DNA of 64,000 bases from Ectothiorhodospira mobilis (GCF_900114895.1 NZ_FOUO01000004.1:124001-188000); one strand, 5' to 3'; shown: positions 41,716 through 51,645, numbered from the stretch's first letter. Program-made: numbers and translations. The notes: generated by a model not told the origin, from the letters alone.

Positions 41716-42873
41716 ATGGCGGAGAATGAATCCTCCCAGGAGAAGACCGAGGAACCCACCCCGAAACGCCTGCGGGATGCCCAGGACAAGGGGCAGGTGG
41801 CCAGTTCCAAGGAGCTGAACACCACGCTGGTGCTGCTGGCCGGGTCGGTGACCCTGCTCACCTTCGGCGGGGCCATGCTGGACCGTATCCAGGAGCTCTT
41901 CCGCCGCAGCTTCATGATCGACCGGGGGCGCATCTTCGATCCCGCCTACATGCTCACCGCCCTGGAGGATCGCCTGGCCCAGGGGCTGCTGATCCTGGCC
42001 CCGCTGATGGGGGTGCTGGCCATCGCCGCGCTGATCGGTCCGGTGGTCATGGGGGGCGGGCGTTTCCGGCCCCAGGGTATGGCCTTCAAGGGGGAGAAGC
42101 TGGATCCCATGAAGGGACTCAAGCGCATCTTCGGCCCCCAGGGGGCCATGGAACTGGGCAAGACCTTGGCCAAGTTCGGTCTCATCGCCACCGTGGCCAC
42201 CATCATCCTCTGGACCTTTGCCAACCGCATCATCGCCCTGGGGGGGCAGGAGATGGGGCCCGGCCTGGCCCACGCCGGCTATCTCATCGCCTGGACCTTC
42301 GTGGCCCTGAGCGCCACCATGGTCTTCGTCACCCTGGTGGATGTGCCCTTCCAGATCTGGAACCACCAGCGCCAGCTGCGCATGACCAAGCAGGAGGTCA
42401 AGGATGAATACAAGGAGACCGAGGGCAAGCCGGAGGTCAAGAGCAAGATCCGCCAGACGCAGCAGGAGATCTCCCGCCGGCGCATGATGGCCGAGGTGCC
42501 CAAGGCGGACGTGGTGGTGACCAACCCCACCCACTTCGCCGTGGCCCTGAAGTACGACCAATCCAAGATGCGGGCGCCCCGGGTGGTGGCCAAGGGGGCC
42601 GATTTCGTGGCCGCCGAGATCCGCGAGACGGCCCGCAGCCATGGCGTGGCCGTCTTCTCCGCGCCCCCGCTGGCCCGCGCCCTGTACTCTGGCACAAAGC
42701 TGGACCAGGAGATCCCTGCGGCCCTGTACGTGGCCGTGGCCCAGGTACTGGCCTATGTCTATCAGCTGCGCAGCGCGCAGCGTCAGGGGGGGGAACCGCC
42801 CCCGCCGCCCACGGACCTGCCCGTGCCGGACGATCTGGCCAATCCCGATTCCACGCCTTCGGAGAACGCATAA
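41716..42873 (+). CDS. flhB: Flagellar export switch protein FlhB
   Basis: FlhB controls the change from rod/hook to filament export. The 385-residue product opens with the usual SSQEKTEEPTPKRLRDAQDK, has four membrane helices, and then a cytoplasmic domain with the self-cleavage site N-P-T-H near residue 270 (VVVTNPTHFAVALKY). The Pro-rich tail after residue 355 is variable. The stop is followed at once by the flhA ATG. A separate short gene at 57150-57479 repeats only part of the cytoplasmic domain. Confidence 0.96.
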   Translation: MAENESSQEKTEEPTPKRLRDAQDKGQVASSKELNTTLVLLAGSVTLLTFGGAMLDRIQELFRRSFMIDRGRIFDPAYMLTALEDRLAQGLLILAPLMGVLAIAALIGPVVMGGGRFRPQGMAFKGEKLDPMKGLKRIFGPQGAMELGKTLAKFGLIATVATIILWTFANRIIALGGQEMGPGLAHAGYLIAWTFVALSATMVFVTLVDVPFQIWNHQRQLRMTKQEVKDEYKETEGKPEVKSKIRQTQQEISRRRMMAEVPKADVVVTNPTHFAVALKYDQSKMRAPRVVAKGADFVAAEIRETARSHGVAVFSAPPLARALYSGTKLDQEIPAALYVAVAQVLAYVYQLRSAQRQGGEPPPPPTDLPVPDDLANPDSTPSENA

Positions 42874-44967
42874 ATGGCGACCCTGGCCGACTCCCTGCAG
42901 ACGATCAAGCGTTCGGGGCTGGGGGCCCCGCTGCTGCTCATGGCCCTCCTGGCCATGATGGTCATCCCGCTGCCCCCCCTGGCCCTGGACCTGCTGTTCA
43001 CCTTCAATATCGCCCTCTCCCTGGTGGTGATCATGGTGGCCGTGTACGCCCCGCGGCCATTGGAGTTCGCCGTCTTCCCCACGGTGCTGCTGGTGGCCAC
43101 CCTGTTGCGCCTGGCCCTGAACGTGGCCTCCACCCGGGTGATCCTGCTGGAAGGGCACACCGGCACCGCGGCGGCGGGCAATGTCATCCAGGCCTTCGGC
43201 GACTTCGTCGTGGGGGGCAACTACGCCGTGGGCCTGGTGGTGTTCACCATCCTGGTGATCATCAACTTCGTCGTGGTGACCAAGGGGGCGGGCCGCGTCT
43301 CCGAGGTGAGCGCCCGCTTCACCCTGGATGCCATGCCCGGCAAGCAGATGGCCATCGACGCCGACCTCAACGCCGGTCTCATCTCCCAGGACGAGGCCCG
43401 CCGGCGGCGGGATGAGGTGGCTCAGGAGGCGGATTTCTACGGCTCCATGGACGGGGCCAGCAAGTTCGTGCGCGGGGATGCCATCGCCGGCATCCTGATC
43501 CTGTTCATCAATATCATCGGCGGTCTGGTGATCGGCACCCTGCAGCAGGACATGAGCCTGGGGGATGCCGCCACCAACTACGTGCTGCTCACCATCGGCG
43601 ATGGTCTGGTGGCGCAGATCCCGTCGCTGCTGCTGTCCTCGGCCACGGCCATCATCGTCACCCGCGTCTCCACCGCCCAGGATATGGGCCAGCAGGTGCT
43701 CTCCCAGCTGTTCGGCGCCTCCAGGGCCCTGTACGTGGCCGCCGGCATCATCGGCCTGCTGGGGCTGGTGCCGGGCATGCCCAACCTGGTGTTCCTGAGC
43801 CTGGCGATCCTCATGGCGGCCAGTGGCTATCTCATGCAGCAGCAACGGGCGGCGGCGGAGTTGGCCGAGTCCCGGCAGATGGAGGCGGAGGCGGCACCCC
43901 CCCCCAGTCCGGAGACCAAGGAGCTCACCTGGGACGACGTGCCGCCGGTGGATCTGGTGGGGCTGGAGGTGGGCTATCGCCTCATCCCCCTGGTGGACCG
44001 TTCCCAGGGGGGGCAGCTCATGGGCCGCATCAAGGGGGTGCGGCGCAAGCTCTCCCAGGAGTTGGGTTTCCTCATCCAGCCGGTACACATCCGGGACAAC
44101 CTGGATCTCGGTCCCAACCAGTACCGTATCACCCTCATGGGGGTGACCGTGGGGGAGGGGGAGGTCTTCCCGGACCGGGAACTGGCCATCAACCCCGGCC
44201 AGGTCTTCGGCGAGATCAAGGGCACCCCCACCAAGGACCCCACCTTCGGTCTGGATGCCCTGTGGATCGCCCCCTCGCAGCGGGAGGAGGCCCAGGGCCT
44301 GGGCTATACGGTGGTGGACGCGGGCACCGTCATCGCCACCCATCTCTCCCAGATCCTCAAGGACCACGCCCACGAGCTGCTGGGCCACGAGGAGGTGCAG
44401 CACCTGCTGGATACCCTGGCCAAGCATTCGCCCAAGCTGGTGGAGAACCTGGTGCCCAAGACCCTGAGCCTGGGGGGCATCCTCAAGGTCATGCAAAACC
44501 TCCTGGCGGAGCAGATCCCGATCCGGGACATGCGCACCATCGCCGAAACCTTGGCGGAGCACGGCGTGCGGAGTCAGGATCCCGACGTCCTCACCGCCGC
44601 CGCACGGGGAGCCCTGTCCCGGTCCATCGTCCAGAACATCGTCGGCACGGCGCCGGAGCTGCCCTTGATCGCCATCGATCCCTCGTTGGAACAGATATTG
44701 CAGAAATCTGCCCAGGGGACATCCGGAGGGGGGCTCGGCATGGAGCCGGGGCTGGCGGAACGCCTGCAGCGCTCCATTTCCGAGGCGGCCGACCGCCAGG
44801 AACGGGCGGGGGAACCTGCGGTACTGGTGGTCTCCCCGGATATCCGGCCCTGGATGGCCCGCTGGCTGCGCAGCGCCGTGCGTGGACTGCATGTGCTGGC
44901 CTACACGGAGATCCCGGACAACAAACAGATTCGCGTGGTGGCCACGGTGGGCCGGGAAGACCAGTGA
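42874..44967 (+). CDS. flhA: Flagellar export gate protein FlhA
   Basis: FlhA forms the nonameric ring of the export gate, couples proton flow to export and docks chaperone-substrate complexes. The 697-residue product has about eight N-terminal membrane helices with the FHIPEP signatures (FPTVLLVATLLRLALNVASTR; VVTKGAGRVSEVSARFTLDAMPGKQMAIDADLNAG), then the soluble four-domain tail (DALWIAPSQREEAQGLGYTV, RDMRTIAETLAEHG). Length is standard. It ends 65 bases before flhF. Confidence 0.97.
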   Translation: MATLADSLQTIKRSGLGAPLLLMALLAMMVIPLPPLALDLLFTFNIALSLVVIMVAVYAPRPLEFAVFPTVLLVATLLRLALNVASTRVILLEGHTGTAAAGNVIQAFGDFVVGGNYAVGLVVFTILVIINFVVVTKGAGRVSEVSARFTLDAMPGKQMAIDADLNAGLISQDEARRRRDEVAQEADFYGSMDGASKFVRGDAIAGILILFINIIGGLVIGTLQQDMSLGDAATNYVLLTIGDGLVAQIPSLLLSSATAIIVTRVSTAQDMGQQVLSQLFGASRALYVAAGIIGLLGLVPGMPNLVFLSLAILMAASGYLMQQQRAAAELAESRQMEAEAAPPPSPETKELTWDDVPPVDLVGLEVGYRLIPLVDRSQGGQLMGRIKGVRRKLSQELGFLIQPVHIRDNLDLGPNQYRITLMGVTVGEGEVFPDRELAINPGQVFGEIKGTPTKDPTFGLDALWIAPSQREEAQGLGYTVVDAGTVIATHLSQILKDHAHELLGHEEVQHLLDTLAKHSPKLVENLVPKTLSLGGILKVMQNLLAEQIPIRDMRTIAETLAEHGVRSQDPDVLTAAARGALSRSIVQNIVGTAPELPLIAIDPSLEQILQKSAQGTSGGGLGMEPGLAERLQRSISEAADRQERAGEPAVLVVSPDIRPWMARWLRSAVRGLHVLAYTEIPDNKQIRVVATVGREDQ

Positions 44968-45032
44968 CCGAACACAGGGGCGGGGGAGGACTCAAGGACC
45001 TCCGCCCACCAGGCTGACGGACAGGTATCGAT

Positions 45033-46403
45033 ATGAAGATCAAACGCTATTTCGCCCCCGACATGCGCCAGGCCATCAACCGGGTGCGTGAGGCCCAGGG
45101 GCCCGACGCGGTGATCCTCTCCAGCCGCAAGGTGGAGGGGGGCATCGAGCTCATCGCCGCCATCGACTACGACGAGGAGGAGGTGCAGCGCATGGCCTCG
45201 GCGGCCGAGCCTGCCGGGGCCCCCGCCGCGGCTGCGGGCATGCAGCGGGATGCGTATGCGTCCGCCCCGGACGGCGCCGCCGCCCCCGAGGACGACGACC
45301 CCCTGGGGGCCCTGCTCACCCCGGTGATGGAGCCGCCGCGGGACGCAGAGGCAGGAGAAAAGCCCCAGGCCACCGCGGGCAGTGGCGGGCGCGGCCGGCG
45401 CGATCCCATGCGTGAGCCCGCCCTGCTGGCCATGCAGAAGGAGATCCAGGGGCTTCGGGGCATGCTGCAGGAACAGCTCAGCAGCCTGGCCAACCAGGAG
45501 TTCGCCCGCGCCGAGCCCTGGCGCGCCACCATCGCCCGCCGCCTGCAGTGGATCGGTCTGGAACAGGAACTCTCCCGGGACATCGCCCGGCAGGTGGACA
45601 CCCCCGACGATCCGGTGGAGGGCTGGGAGGAGGCCCTGTCGGCCTTTGCCGACCGCGTGCCGGTGGCCACTGACGGTCTCCTGGATGAGAGTGGTATCAT
45701 CACTCTGGTGGGCCCCAGCGGCGTGGGCAAGACCACCACGGTGGCCAAGCTGGCCGCCCTCTACACCCTGCGCCACGGTCAGGATTCCGTGGCCCTGATC
45801 ACCACCGACGGCAATCGCCTGGGGGCCCAGCGCCAGTTGCAGACCTTCGGCCAGTTGCTCGGGGTCCCCGTCTACGCCGCGCAGACAGGGCGGCAGCTCA
45901 ACGACATGCTAGAGAGGCTCCAGTCCAAGAAGATGGTCTTCATCGACACCGCCGGCACCAGCCAGCGGGACATGCGCATGCTGGATGAACTGGCGGGCAT
46001 GACCTCCATCCCCTCGGCCCGGGTGTTGCTGGTGCTGGCGGCCAATGTGCAGAAGGCGGCCCTGGGGGAGACCCTGCAGGCCTTCAGCCGGTTGGAGCCC
46101 GACGCCTGCATCCTCACCAAGGTGGACGAGGCGGCCAGCCTGGGCGAGGCCCTGTCCGCCCTCATCCGGGCCGGATTGCCCCTGTCCTTCGTCAGCGAGG
46201 GGCAGCGCATCCCGGACGACCTGCGCCCCGCGCAGGCCCAGCGGCTGATGCATCAGGCGGCCGAGATGGTGGATCATCGCCGCCGGGAGCGCAGCCGTGT
46301 GGCCCGCCGCGACGAGGAACAGGCCCCGGTCTTCAGCATCCCGTCGAGCCGGGAACGGATCCACGAACCCAGCACCAGGTTTGCCCATGCCTCCAGCCAC
46401 TGA
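45033..46403 (+). CDS. flhF: Polar flagellar placement GTPase FlhF
   Basis: FlhF is an SRP-type GTPase that marks the cell pole for flagellum assembly. The 456-residue product has the MKIKRYFAPDMRQAINRVRE N-terminal B domain, a disordered Ala/Pro linker, then the NG domain: Walker A VGPSGVGKTTTVAKLAALYT at about residue 225, DTAGTSQRD-type G3 (IDTAGTSQRDMRML) and TKVDEA G4. The G2 stretch reads TTDGNRLGAQRQLQ where most FlhF proteins have D-x-Y-R-x-G-A. Its last 17 bases overlap flhG, the antagonist, so dosage is coupled. Confidence 0.95.
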   Translation: MKIKRYFAPDMRQAINRVREAQGPDAVILSSRKVEGGIELIAAIDYDEEEVQRMASAAEPAGAPAAAAGMQRDAYASAPDGAAAPEDDDPLGALLTPVMEPPRDAEAGEKPQATAGSGGRGRRDPMREPALLAMQKEIQGLRGMLQEQLSSLANQEFARAEPWRATIARRLQWIGLEQELSRDIARQVDTPDDPVEGWEEALSAFADRVPVATDGLLDESGIITLVGPSGVGKTTTVAKLAALYTLRHGQDSVALITTDGNRLGAQRQLQTFGQLLGVPVYAAQTGRQLNDMLERLQSKKMVFIDTAGTSQRDMRMLDELAGMTSIPSARVLLVLAANVQKAALGETLQAFSRLEPDACILTKVDEAASLGEALSALIRAGLPLSFVSEGQRIPDDLRPAQAQRLMHQAAEMVDHRRRERSRVARRDEEQAPVFSIPSSRERIHEPSTRFAHASSH

Positions 46404-47277
46404 AGGCCGGGCCGCCGAAACGCGGCCCGGAGAGCGTCTCAAGCCGGTACGCGTCATCGCCGTTTCCAGCGGCAAGGGCGGGGTCGGCAAGACCAACGTC
46501 TCGGTCAACCTGAGCGCCGCCCTCTCCCAGGCCGGCCAGAACGTGATGCTCATGGACGCCGACCTGGGCCTGGCCAACGTGGACGTGCTCCTGGGGCTGC
46601 AACCCCGGCTCAACCTCTCCCATGTCCTGGCGGGGGAATGCGGTCTGGAGGAGGTGATCATCGACGGGCCGGGGGGGATCGCCATCGTGCCCGCCGCTTC
46701 CGGCATCGCCCGCATGGCGGACCTGGAACCGGCGCAGCACGTGGGGATCATCCACGCCTTCAGCGAACTCACCCGGTCCGTGGACGTGCTGGTGGTGGAT
46801 ACCGCCGCCGGTCTGCACGATAGCGTCACCAGCTTTTGCCGGGCTGCCCAGGAGGTGCTGGTGGTGGTGTGTGACGAGCCCGCCTCCATCACCGACGCCT
46901 ATGCCCTCATCAAGGTCCTGTACCGGGACCACGGCATCCAGCGCTTCCGCATCCTGGCCAATATGGTACGCAACGAGCAGGAGGACGAGGGCCGGGGCCT
47001 GTTCCGCAAGCTGGTGGCGGTATGCGAGCGCTTTCTGGATGACGTCATGCTGGACTACCTGGGTTCGATCCCCCACGACGACTACCTGCGCAAGGCGGTG
47101 CAGCGGCGCCGCTCTGTGGTGGACGCATTCCCGTCCTCCCCCTCGGCCCGGGCCTTCGCCACCCTGGGCCGGCGCATCCAGCAGTGGCCCATGCCGCGCG
47201 GGGCGCGGGGGGGTATCGAATTCTTCGTGGAACGCCTGGTGGCCAGTGGCCAGGGCGATCCGGAGCCCGTGCCATAA
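46387..47277 (+). CDS. flhG: Flagellar number regulator FlhG/FleN (MinD-like ATPase)
   Basis: FlhG limits flagellar number by antagonising FlhF and, in Pseudomonas-type systems, FleQ. The 296-residue ParA/MinD-family protein has the deviant Walker A KGGVGKTNVSVNLS, then LMDADLGLANVDVLLGL, DTAAGLHDSV and the family's ILANMVRNEQEDEGRGLFRKL. The start at 46387 overlaps flhF by 17 bases. A MinD-like amphipathic C-terminus may be present but is not obvious. fliA begins 11 bases past the stop. Confidence 0.95.
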   Translation: MPPATEGRAAETRPGERLKPVRVIAVSSGKGGVGKTNVSVNLSAALSQAGQNVMLMDADLGLANVDVLLGLQPRLNLSHVLAGECGLEEVIIDGPGGIAIVPAASGIARMADLEPAQHVGIIHAFSELTRSVDVLVVDTAAGLHDSVTSFCRAAQEVLVVVCDEPASITDAYALIKVLYRDHGIQRFRILANMVRNEQEDEGRGLFRKLVAVCERFLDDVMLDYLGSIPHDDYLRKAVQRRRSVVDAFPSSPSARAFATLGRRIQQWPMPRGARGGIEFFVERLVASGQGDPEPVP

Positions 47278-47288
47278 GCAGCCTAGCC

Positions 47289-48011
47289 ATGTACGCCACG
47301 CCACAGTTGGACCAAAACCGTCTGGTGGACGAGCACGTGCCGCTGGTGAAGCGCATCGCCTATCACCTGCTGGCGAGGCTGCCCGCCAACGTGCAGGTGG
47401 ATGACCTCATCCAGTCGGGCATCATCGGCCTGCTGGAGGCGGCCCGCCACTACGACCCGTCCCAGGGGGCCAGCTTCGAGACCTATGCCGGCATCCGCAT
47501 CCGCGGGGCCATGCTGGACGAGGTACGCCGCAGCGACTGGACCCCGCGCTCGGTGCACCGTCATTCCCGCCGCATCAGCGAGACCATCCGGGAGATCGAG
47601 CACCGGGAGGGGCGGGAGGCCACCGCCGCGGAGATCGCCGAGGGCCTGGGGGTGGACATGAAGACCTACCAGGACATGCTGCGGGACGCCGTCACCAGCC
47701 GTGTGCTGGCCTTTGACGATCTGGGGGACCCCGAGTCGGGGGGCGAGCCCACCTTCCCCGATCACGGCCCGGATCCCCTGCAGAACCTGGAACGGGGAGA
47801 CTTCAAGTCCTCCCTGGCGGAGAACATCCAGGGATTGCCGGAGCGGGAGCGGCTGGTGCTGTCCCTGTATTATGATGAGGAACTGAATCTGCGGGAGATC
47901 GGGCAGGTGCTGGGGGTGAGCGAATCCCGCGTCTGCCAGATCCACGGCCAGGCGCTGATGCGCCTCAAGGCCCGCATGAGCGAGTGGGTTGCCGACGGGG
48001 AACGGGTCTGA
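47289..48011 (+). CDS. fliA: Flagellar sigma-28 factor FliA
   Basis: FliA directs late flagellar and chemotaxis genes. The 240-residue product has region 2 (LVKRIAYHLLARLPANVQVDDLIQSGIIGLLEAA), region 3 (AEGLGVDMKTYQDMLRDA) and region 4 (LPERERLVLSLYYDEELNLREIGQVLGVSESRVCQIHGQA). The ATG at 47289 is chosen because the family starts just before the DEHVPLVKRI segment; an in-frame ATG 35 codons upstream lies in flhG. No anti-sigma FlgM gene lies in the window. cheY follows after about 80 bases. Confidence 0.96.
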   Translation: MYATPQLDQNRLVDEHVPLVKRIAYHLLARLPANVQVDDLIQSGIIGLLEAARHYDPSQGASFETYAGIRIRGAMLDEVRRSDWTPRSVHRHSRRISETIREIEHREGREATAAEIAEGLGVDMKTYQDMLRDAVTSRVLAFDDLGDPESGGEPTFPDHGPDPLQNLERGDFKSSLAENIQGLPERERLVLSLYYDEELNLREIGQVLGVSESRVCQIHGQALMRLKARMSEWVADGERV

Positions 48012-48092
48012 GGACACCGTCAACCACTCACCGGGATATCGATCCCCCGCCGCCCTTGCGGGGATCGGCTACGCATGAATCGGGAGGCTTTC

Positions 48093-48488
48093 GTGAACAA
48101 GAACATGAAGATCCTCATCGTGGACGACTTCTCCACGATGCGGCGCATCATCAAGAACCTGCTTCGGGATCTGGGCTACAACAACACCGCCGAGGCGGAT
48201 GACGGCAATACCGCCCTGCCCATGCTGCAGAACGGCAACTACGACTTCCTCGTGACGGACTGGAACATGCCCGGGATGCCCGGCATCGACCTGTTGCGCG
48301 CGGTGCGTGCCGATCCGCGGATCAAGGACCTGCCGGTGCTCATGGTGACCGCCGAGGCCAAGCGCGAGCAGATCATCGAGGCGGCCCAGGCGGGGGTGAA
48401 CGGGTACATCGTCAAGCCCTTCACCGCCGAAACCCTGCGGGAGAAGATCGACAAGATCTTCGAACGCCTGGAACAGCAGCAGGCCTGA
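48093..48488 (+). CDS. cheY: Chemotaxis response regulator CheY
   Basis: CheY is the diffusible signal from CheA to FliM. The 131-residue receiver domain has the paired acids DD in [17 protein letters not shown], the phospho-acceptor Asp in [11 protein letters not shown], the Thr in [11 protein letters not shown] and the Lys in [14 protein letters not shown]. The GTG at 48093 is preferred, with GGGAGG five bases upstream; ATG at 48075 and 48105 are alternatives with poorer spacing. cheZ follows nine bases after the stop, giving a tightly coupled signal/phosphatase pair. Confidence 0.96.
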   Translation: MNKNMKILIVDDFSTMRRIIKNLLRDLGYNNTAEADDGNTALPMLQNGNYDFLVTDWNMPGMPGIDLLRAVRADPRIKDLPVLMVTAEAKREQIIEAAQAGVNGYIVKPFTAETLREKIDKIFERLEQQQA

Positions 48489-48497
48489 AGACTCGCC

Positions 48498-49277
48498 ATG
48501 AACCCTTCAGACGAAGACACCGCCGCCATCTTCAAGGAAGAGCAGCTGGCCCGCGCCCGGGAACTGGTGCAGCTCATGGAGTCGGGGGATGAAGCGGGGG
48601 CCGGACGCCTCATCGAGGAACTGGGCCAGACCCACGAGAGTGTGCTCTTCTCCCAGCTGGGCAAGCTCACCCGGGATCTGCACGAGGCCCTCAACGCCTT
48701 CCGCAGCGATACCCGGCTTGCGGAACTCACCCGGCAGGACATCCCCGACGCCAAGGAACGCCTCAATTACGTGGTCACCATGACCGAACAGTCGGCCCAC
48801 CGCACCCTCAATGCCGTAGAGGAGAGCCTGCCCCTGTCCGAGTCCCTGGCGCAGCGGGCGGGGCATCTGCGGGCGGAATGGTCGCGTTTTCGCCAGCGGG
48901 AGATGTCCCTGGATGAATTCCGTGAGGTGAGTGCCCACCTGGGGCGCTTCCTGGAGGATACGGAACGGGATGCCGAGAAGCTGCGCCAGGCCCTCTCCGA
49001 GGTGCTCATGGCCCAGGACTTCCAGGACCTGACCGGCCAGGTGATCCGCCGGGTGATCACCCTGGTACAGGATCTGGAGGACAACCTGGTGGGGCTGGTG
49101 CGGGTCTCCGGGCAGCGTCTGGCCAAGCCGGAGGAGGGGCATCCGGAGACGGCCGACCGGGACGGCGAGAAGGACAACCGCGGCACGGGTCCGTCGGTGT
49201 CCGGCACCTCGGACCAGGGGGATGTGGTCAGCGGCCAGGACGACGTGGACGAGCTGCTGTCCAGCCTTGGCTTCTGA
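48498..49277 (+). CDS. cheZ: CheY-P phosphatase CheZ
   Basis: CheZ removes the phosphoryl group from CheY. The 259-residue helical protein shows the long helical hairpin (LNYVVTMTEQSAHRTLNAVE; VLMAQDFQDLTGQVIRRVI, which carries the catalytic Gln-containing DLTGQ motif) and the short C-terminal CheY-binding peptide DVDELLSSLGF. Residues about 215-245 are a charged, disordered linker. It is encoded directly after cheY. A 137-base gap without recognisable features precedes cheA. Confidence 0.94.
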   Translation: MNPSDEDTAAIFKEEQLARARELVQLMESGDEAGAGRLIEELGQTHESVLFSQLGKLTRDLHEALNAFRSDTRLAELTRQDIPDAKERLNYVVTMTEQSAHRTLNAVEESLPLSESLAQRAGHLRAEWSRFRQREMSLDEFREVSAHLGRFLEDTERDAEKLRQALSEVLMAQDFQDLTGQVIRRVITLVQDLEDNLVGLVRVSGQRLAKPEEGHPETADRDGEKDNRGTGPSVSGTSDQGDVVSGQDDVDELLSSLGF

Positions 49278-49414
49278 TCCCGCGCACCCGTCGCGGAGCA
49301 GACCGCTCTCCACGGTCCGCCCCGCCGCAGGTGGGGCCGGCCATTCAGAATTTCCCGCACCGGCCGCAAACCTCGGGGTAGACGGGGTAATCGCATGACG
49401 CGCGAGAGATCGAC

Positions 49415-51568
49415 ATGAGCCTGGACACCGACGACGAGATCCTGAACGACTTCCTCGTGGAGGCCTCCGAAATATTGGATGCCCTCGGGGAACAGTTGGT
49501 GGAGTTGGAGCGCACACCGGACGACAAGGATCTGCTCAACGCCGTCTTCCGCAGCTTTCACACCATCAAGGGCGGGGCCGGCTTCCTCAATCTCGAGAAC
49601 CTGGTGAAGATCTGTCACCGCTCGGAGGATGTCTTCAACCTCCTGCGCCAGGGGCAGCGGCAGGTGGACAGCAACCTGATGGACATCATCCTCCAGGTGC
49701 TGGATGTGCTCAACCGCATGTTCGACGAGATCCGCTCCGGCGAGGAGCCCGCCCCGGCCCCCCAGGCCCTGCTGGATGCCCTGGAACCCCTGACCTATCC
49801 CCCGGGGGAGGAACCCGCCGGTATGGCCCCTGCCGCGGCCCCGGAGCCGTCTTCGGCATCATCCCCGGAGCCTGCAGCGACCTCCGCGTCCGCCCCGGCA
49901 CAGGCCTCCGGACAGACCGGTGGCGGGGATATCACCGATGAGGAGTTCGAGGCCCTGCTGGATGCCATGCAGGACCAGAAAGGGCAGGGGGGCGGTGGGG
50001 CCGCATCGTCTGCATCCCCAGCCCCGTCCCAAGCCACCGGCGGTGGCGACCTGATCACCGACGAGGAGTTCGAACAGATCCTGGATGAACTCCAGGGCAA
50101 GGGCAATGGCCCAGGTACCACCGGCGGCACGGGAGCGGATGCCGGCAAGGGCGGGGATGAGATCAGCGACCAGGAGTTCGAGCAACTCCTGGACAATCTC
50201 CATGGCAAGGGGCATCCCCCCCGTCCCGTGGAAGGACAGGCGGCACCGAAGCCTGCCCCGGGGGGCGCGGGCGGTGCCCAGCCCCCCGCCCAGGGAGGGG
50301 GTCAGCCGGCGGCGGCCCCCTCCGGCGGGCCGGACAAGGAGCAGGGTAAGGGCAAGGGCAAGGAAGGGGATAAGGGGGGTGCCCCGGCCCGTTCCGCCCC
50401 GGCCGAGACCTCGGTGCGGGTCGACACCAAGCGCCTGGACGACATCATGAACCTGGTGGGGGAGCTGGTGCTGGTGCGCAACCGCCTGGCTACCCTGCGC
50501 TCGCGCATGGGGGATGAACAGGTCTCCAAGGCGGTGACCAACCTGGACGTGGTGACCGCCGATCTGCAGACGGCGGTCATGAAGACCCGCATGCAGCCCA
50601 TCAAGAAGGTCTTTGGACGCTTCCCCCGGGTGGTGCGCGACCTGGCCCGCAGCCTGAAGAAGGAGGTGAACCTGGAGTTGCAGGGCGAGGACACCGACCT
50701 GGACAAGAACCTGGTGGAGGCCCTGTCCGATCCCCTGGTACACCTGGTGCGCAACGCCGTGGACCACGGCATCGAATCCCCGGAAGAACGCGAGGCGGCA
50801 GGCAAGCCCCGGGCCGGGCACGTGGTGCTTTCCGCCACCCAGGAGGGGGATCACATCCTGCTCACCATCAGCGACGATGGCAAGGGCATGGATCCCGATA
50901 TCCTGCGCAGCAAGGCGGTGGAGAAGGGGCTCATGGACGAGGAGGCCGCGGCACGGCTGTCGGACCACGATGCCTACAACCTCATCTTCCGTGCCGGGTT
51001 CTCCACCAAGACGGAGATCTCCGACGTCTCCGGTCGCGGTGTGGGCATGGACGTGGTCAAGACCCGCATCGCCCAGCTCAACGGCCGCATCGAGATCAGC
51101 TCCGAACTGGGCAAGGGCAGCACCCTGCGGGTGCGCCTGCCCCTGACCCTGGCCATCCTGCCCACCCTCATGGTGGTGCTGGGCAAACAGCGGTTCGCCC
51201 TGCCCCTGGCCAATGTCAGTGAGATCTTCGACCTGGACCTGTCGCGCACCAACCGCGTGGACGACCAGGAGGTGATCATGGTGCGCAACCGGTCCATCCC
51301 CCTGTACTATCTGCGTCGCTGGCTCGTGTCGGGGGACGCGCCGCCGCCGGACGGGGTGGGCCATGTGGTGGTGGTCTTCTCCGGCAACCAGCGGGTGGGG
51401 TTTGTGGTGGACAGCCTCATCGGACAGGAGGAGGTGGTGATCAAACCCCTGGGCAATGTCCTGCACGGCGTGCCCGGTCTGGCCGGGGCCACCATCACCG
51501 GCGACGGCGGCATCGCCCTGATCCTGGATGTCCCCGGTCTGCTCAACAGCTATGCCCGCCGGGGCTGA
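49415..51568 (+). CDS. cheA: Chemotaxis histidine kinase CheA
   Basis: CheA is the array kinase that phosphorylates CheY and CheB. In the 717-residue product the HPt domain comes first with the phosphorylated His49 (FRSFHTIKGGAGFLN). A roughly 200-residue Ala/Pro/Gly-rich linker replaces a classical P2 domain, then come dimerisation (VRVDTKRLDDIMNLVGELVL), the HATPase domain (NAVDHGIESPEER; DDGKGMD; GRGVGMDVV) and the CheW-like P5 domain. The linker holds three near-repeats, ITDEEFEALLDAMQ, ITDEEFEQILDELQGK and ISDQEFEQLLDNLHGK, starting near residues 172, 212 and 249. These resemble the localisation-and-inheritance segment known to bind ParP in Vibrio CheA, and ParC/ParP genes lie downstream. 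Confidence 0.96.
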   Translation: MSLDTDDEILNDFLVEASEILDALGEQLVELERTPDDKDLLNAVFRSFHTIKGGAGFLNLENLVKICHRSEDVFNLLRQGQRQVDSNLMDIILQVLDVLNRMFDEIRSGEEPAPAPQALLDALEPLTYPPGEEPAGMAPAAAPEPSSASSPEPAATSASAPAQASGQTGGGDITDEEFEALLDAMQDQKGQGGGGAASSASPAPSQATGGGDLITDEEFEQILDELQGKGNGPGTTGGTGADAGKGGDEISDQEFEQLLDNLHGKGHPPRPVEGQAAPKPAPGGAGGAQPPAQGGGQPAAAPSGGPDKEQGKGKGKEGDKGGAPARSAPAETSVRVDTKRLDDIMNLVGELVLVRNRLATLRSRMGDEQVSKAVTNLDVVTADLQTAVMKTRMQPIKKVFGRFPRVVRDLARSLKKEVNLELQGEDTDLDKNLVEALSDPLVHLVRNAVDHGIESPEEREAAGKPRAGHVVLSATQEGDHILLTISDDGKGMDPDILRSKAVEKGLMDEEAAARLSDHDAYNLIFRAGFSTKTEISDVSGRGVGMDVVKTRIAQLNGRIEISSELGKGSTLRVRLPLTLAILPTLMVVLGKQRFALPLANVSEIFDLDLSRTNRVDDQEVIMVRNRSIPLYYLRRWLVSGDAPPPDGVGHVVVVFSGNQRVGFVVDSLIGQEEVVIKPLGNVLHGVPGLAGATITGDGGIALILDVPGLLNSYARRG

Positions 51569-51645
51569 ACGGCCCATCCGCCCCCGCTGGCGGACGGGAT
51601 CCAAGGCGCGCCGCAGCGCGCGCGTGTGAAGATCGGAGAGAGTTG

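Noticed and set aside
41104-44892. 1262-codon minus-strand frame across fliR, flhB and flhA
   Set aside because: It is antisense to three certain genes, very rich in His/Gly/Gln, with no recognisable domain; it is a product of third-position GC bias in the real genes.
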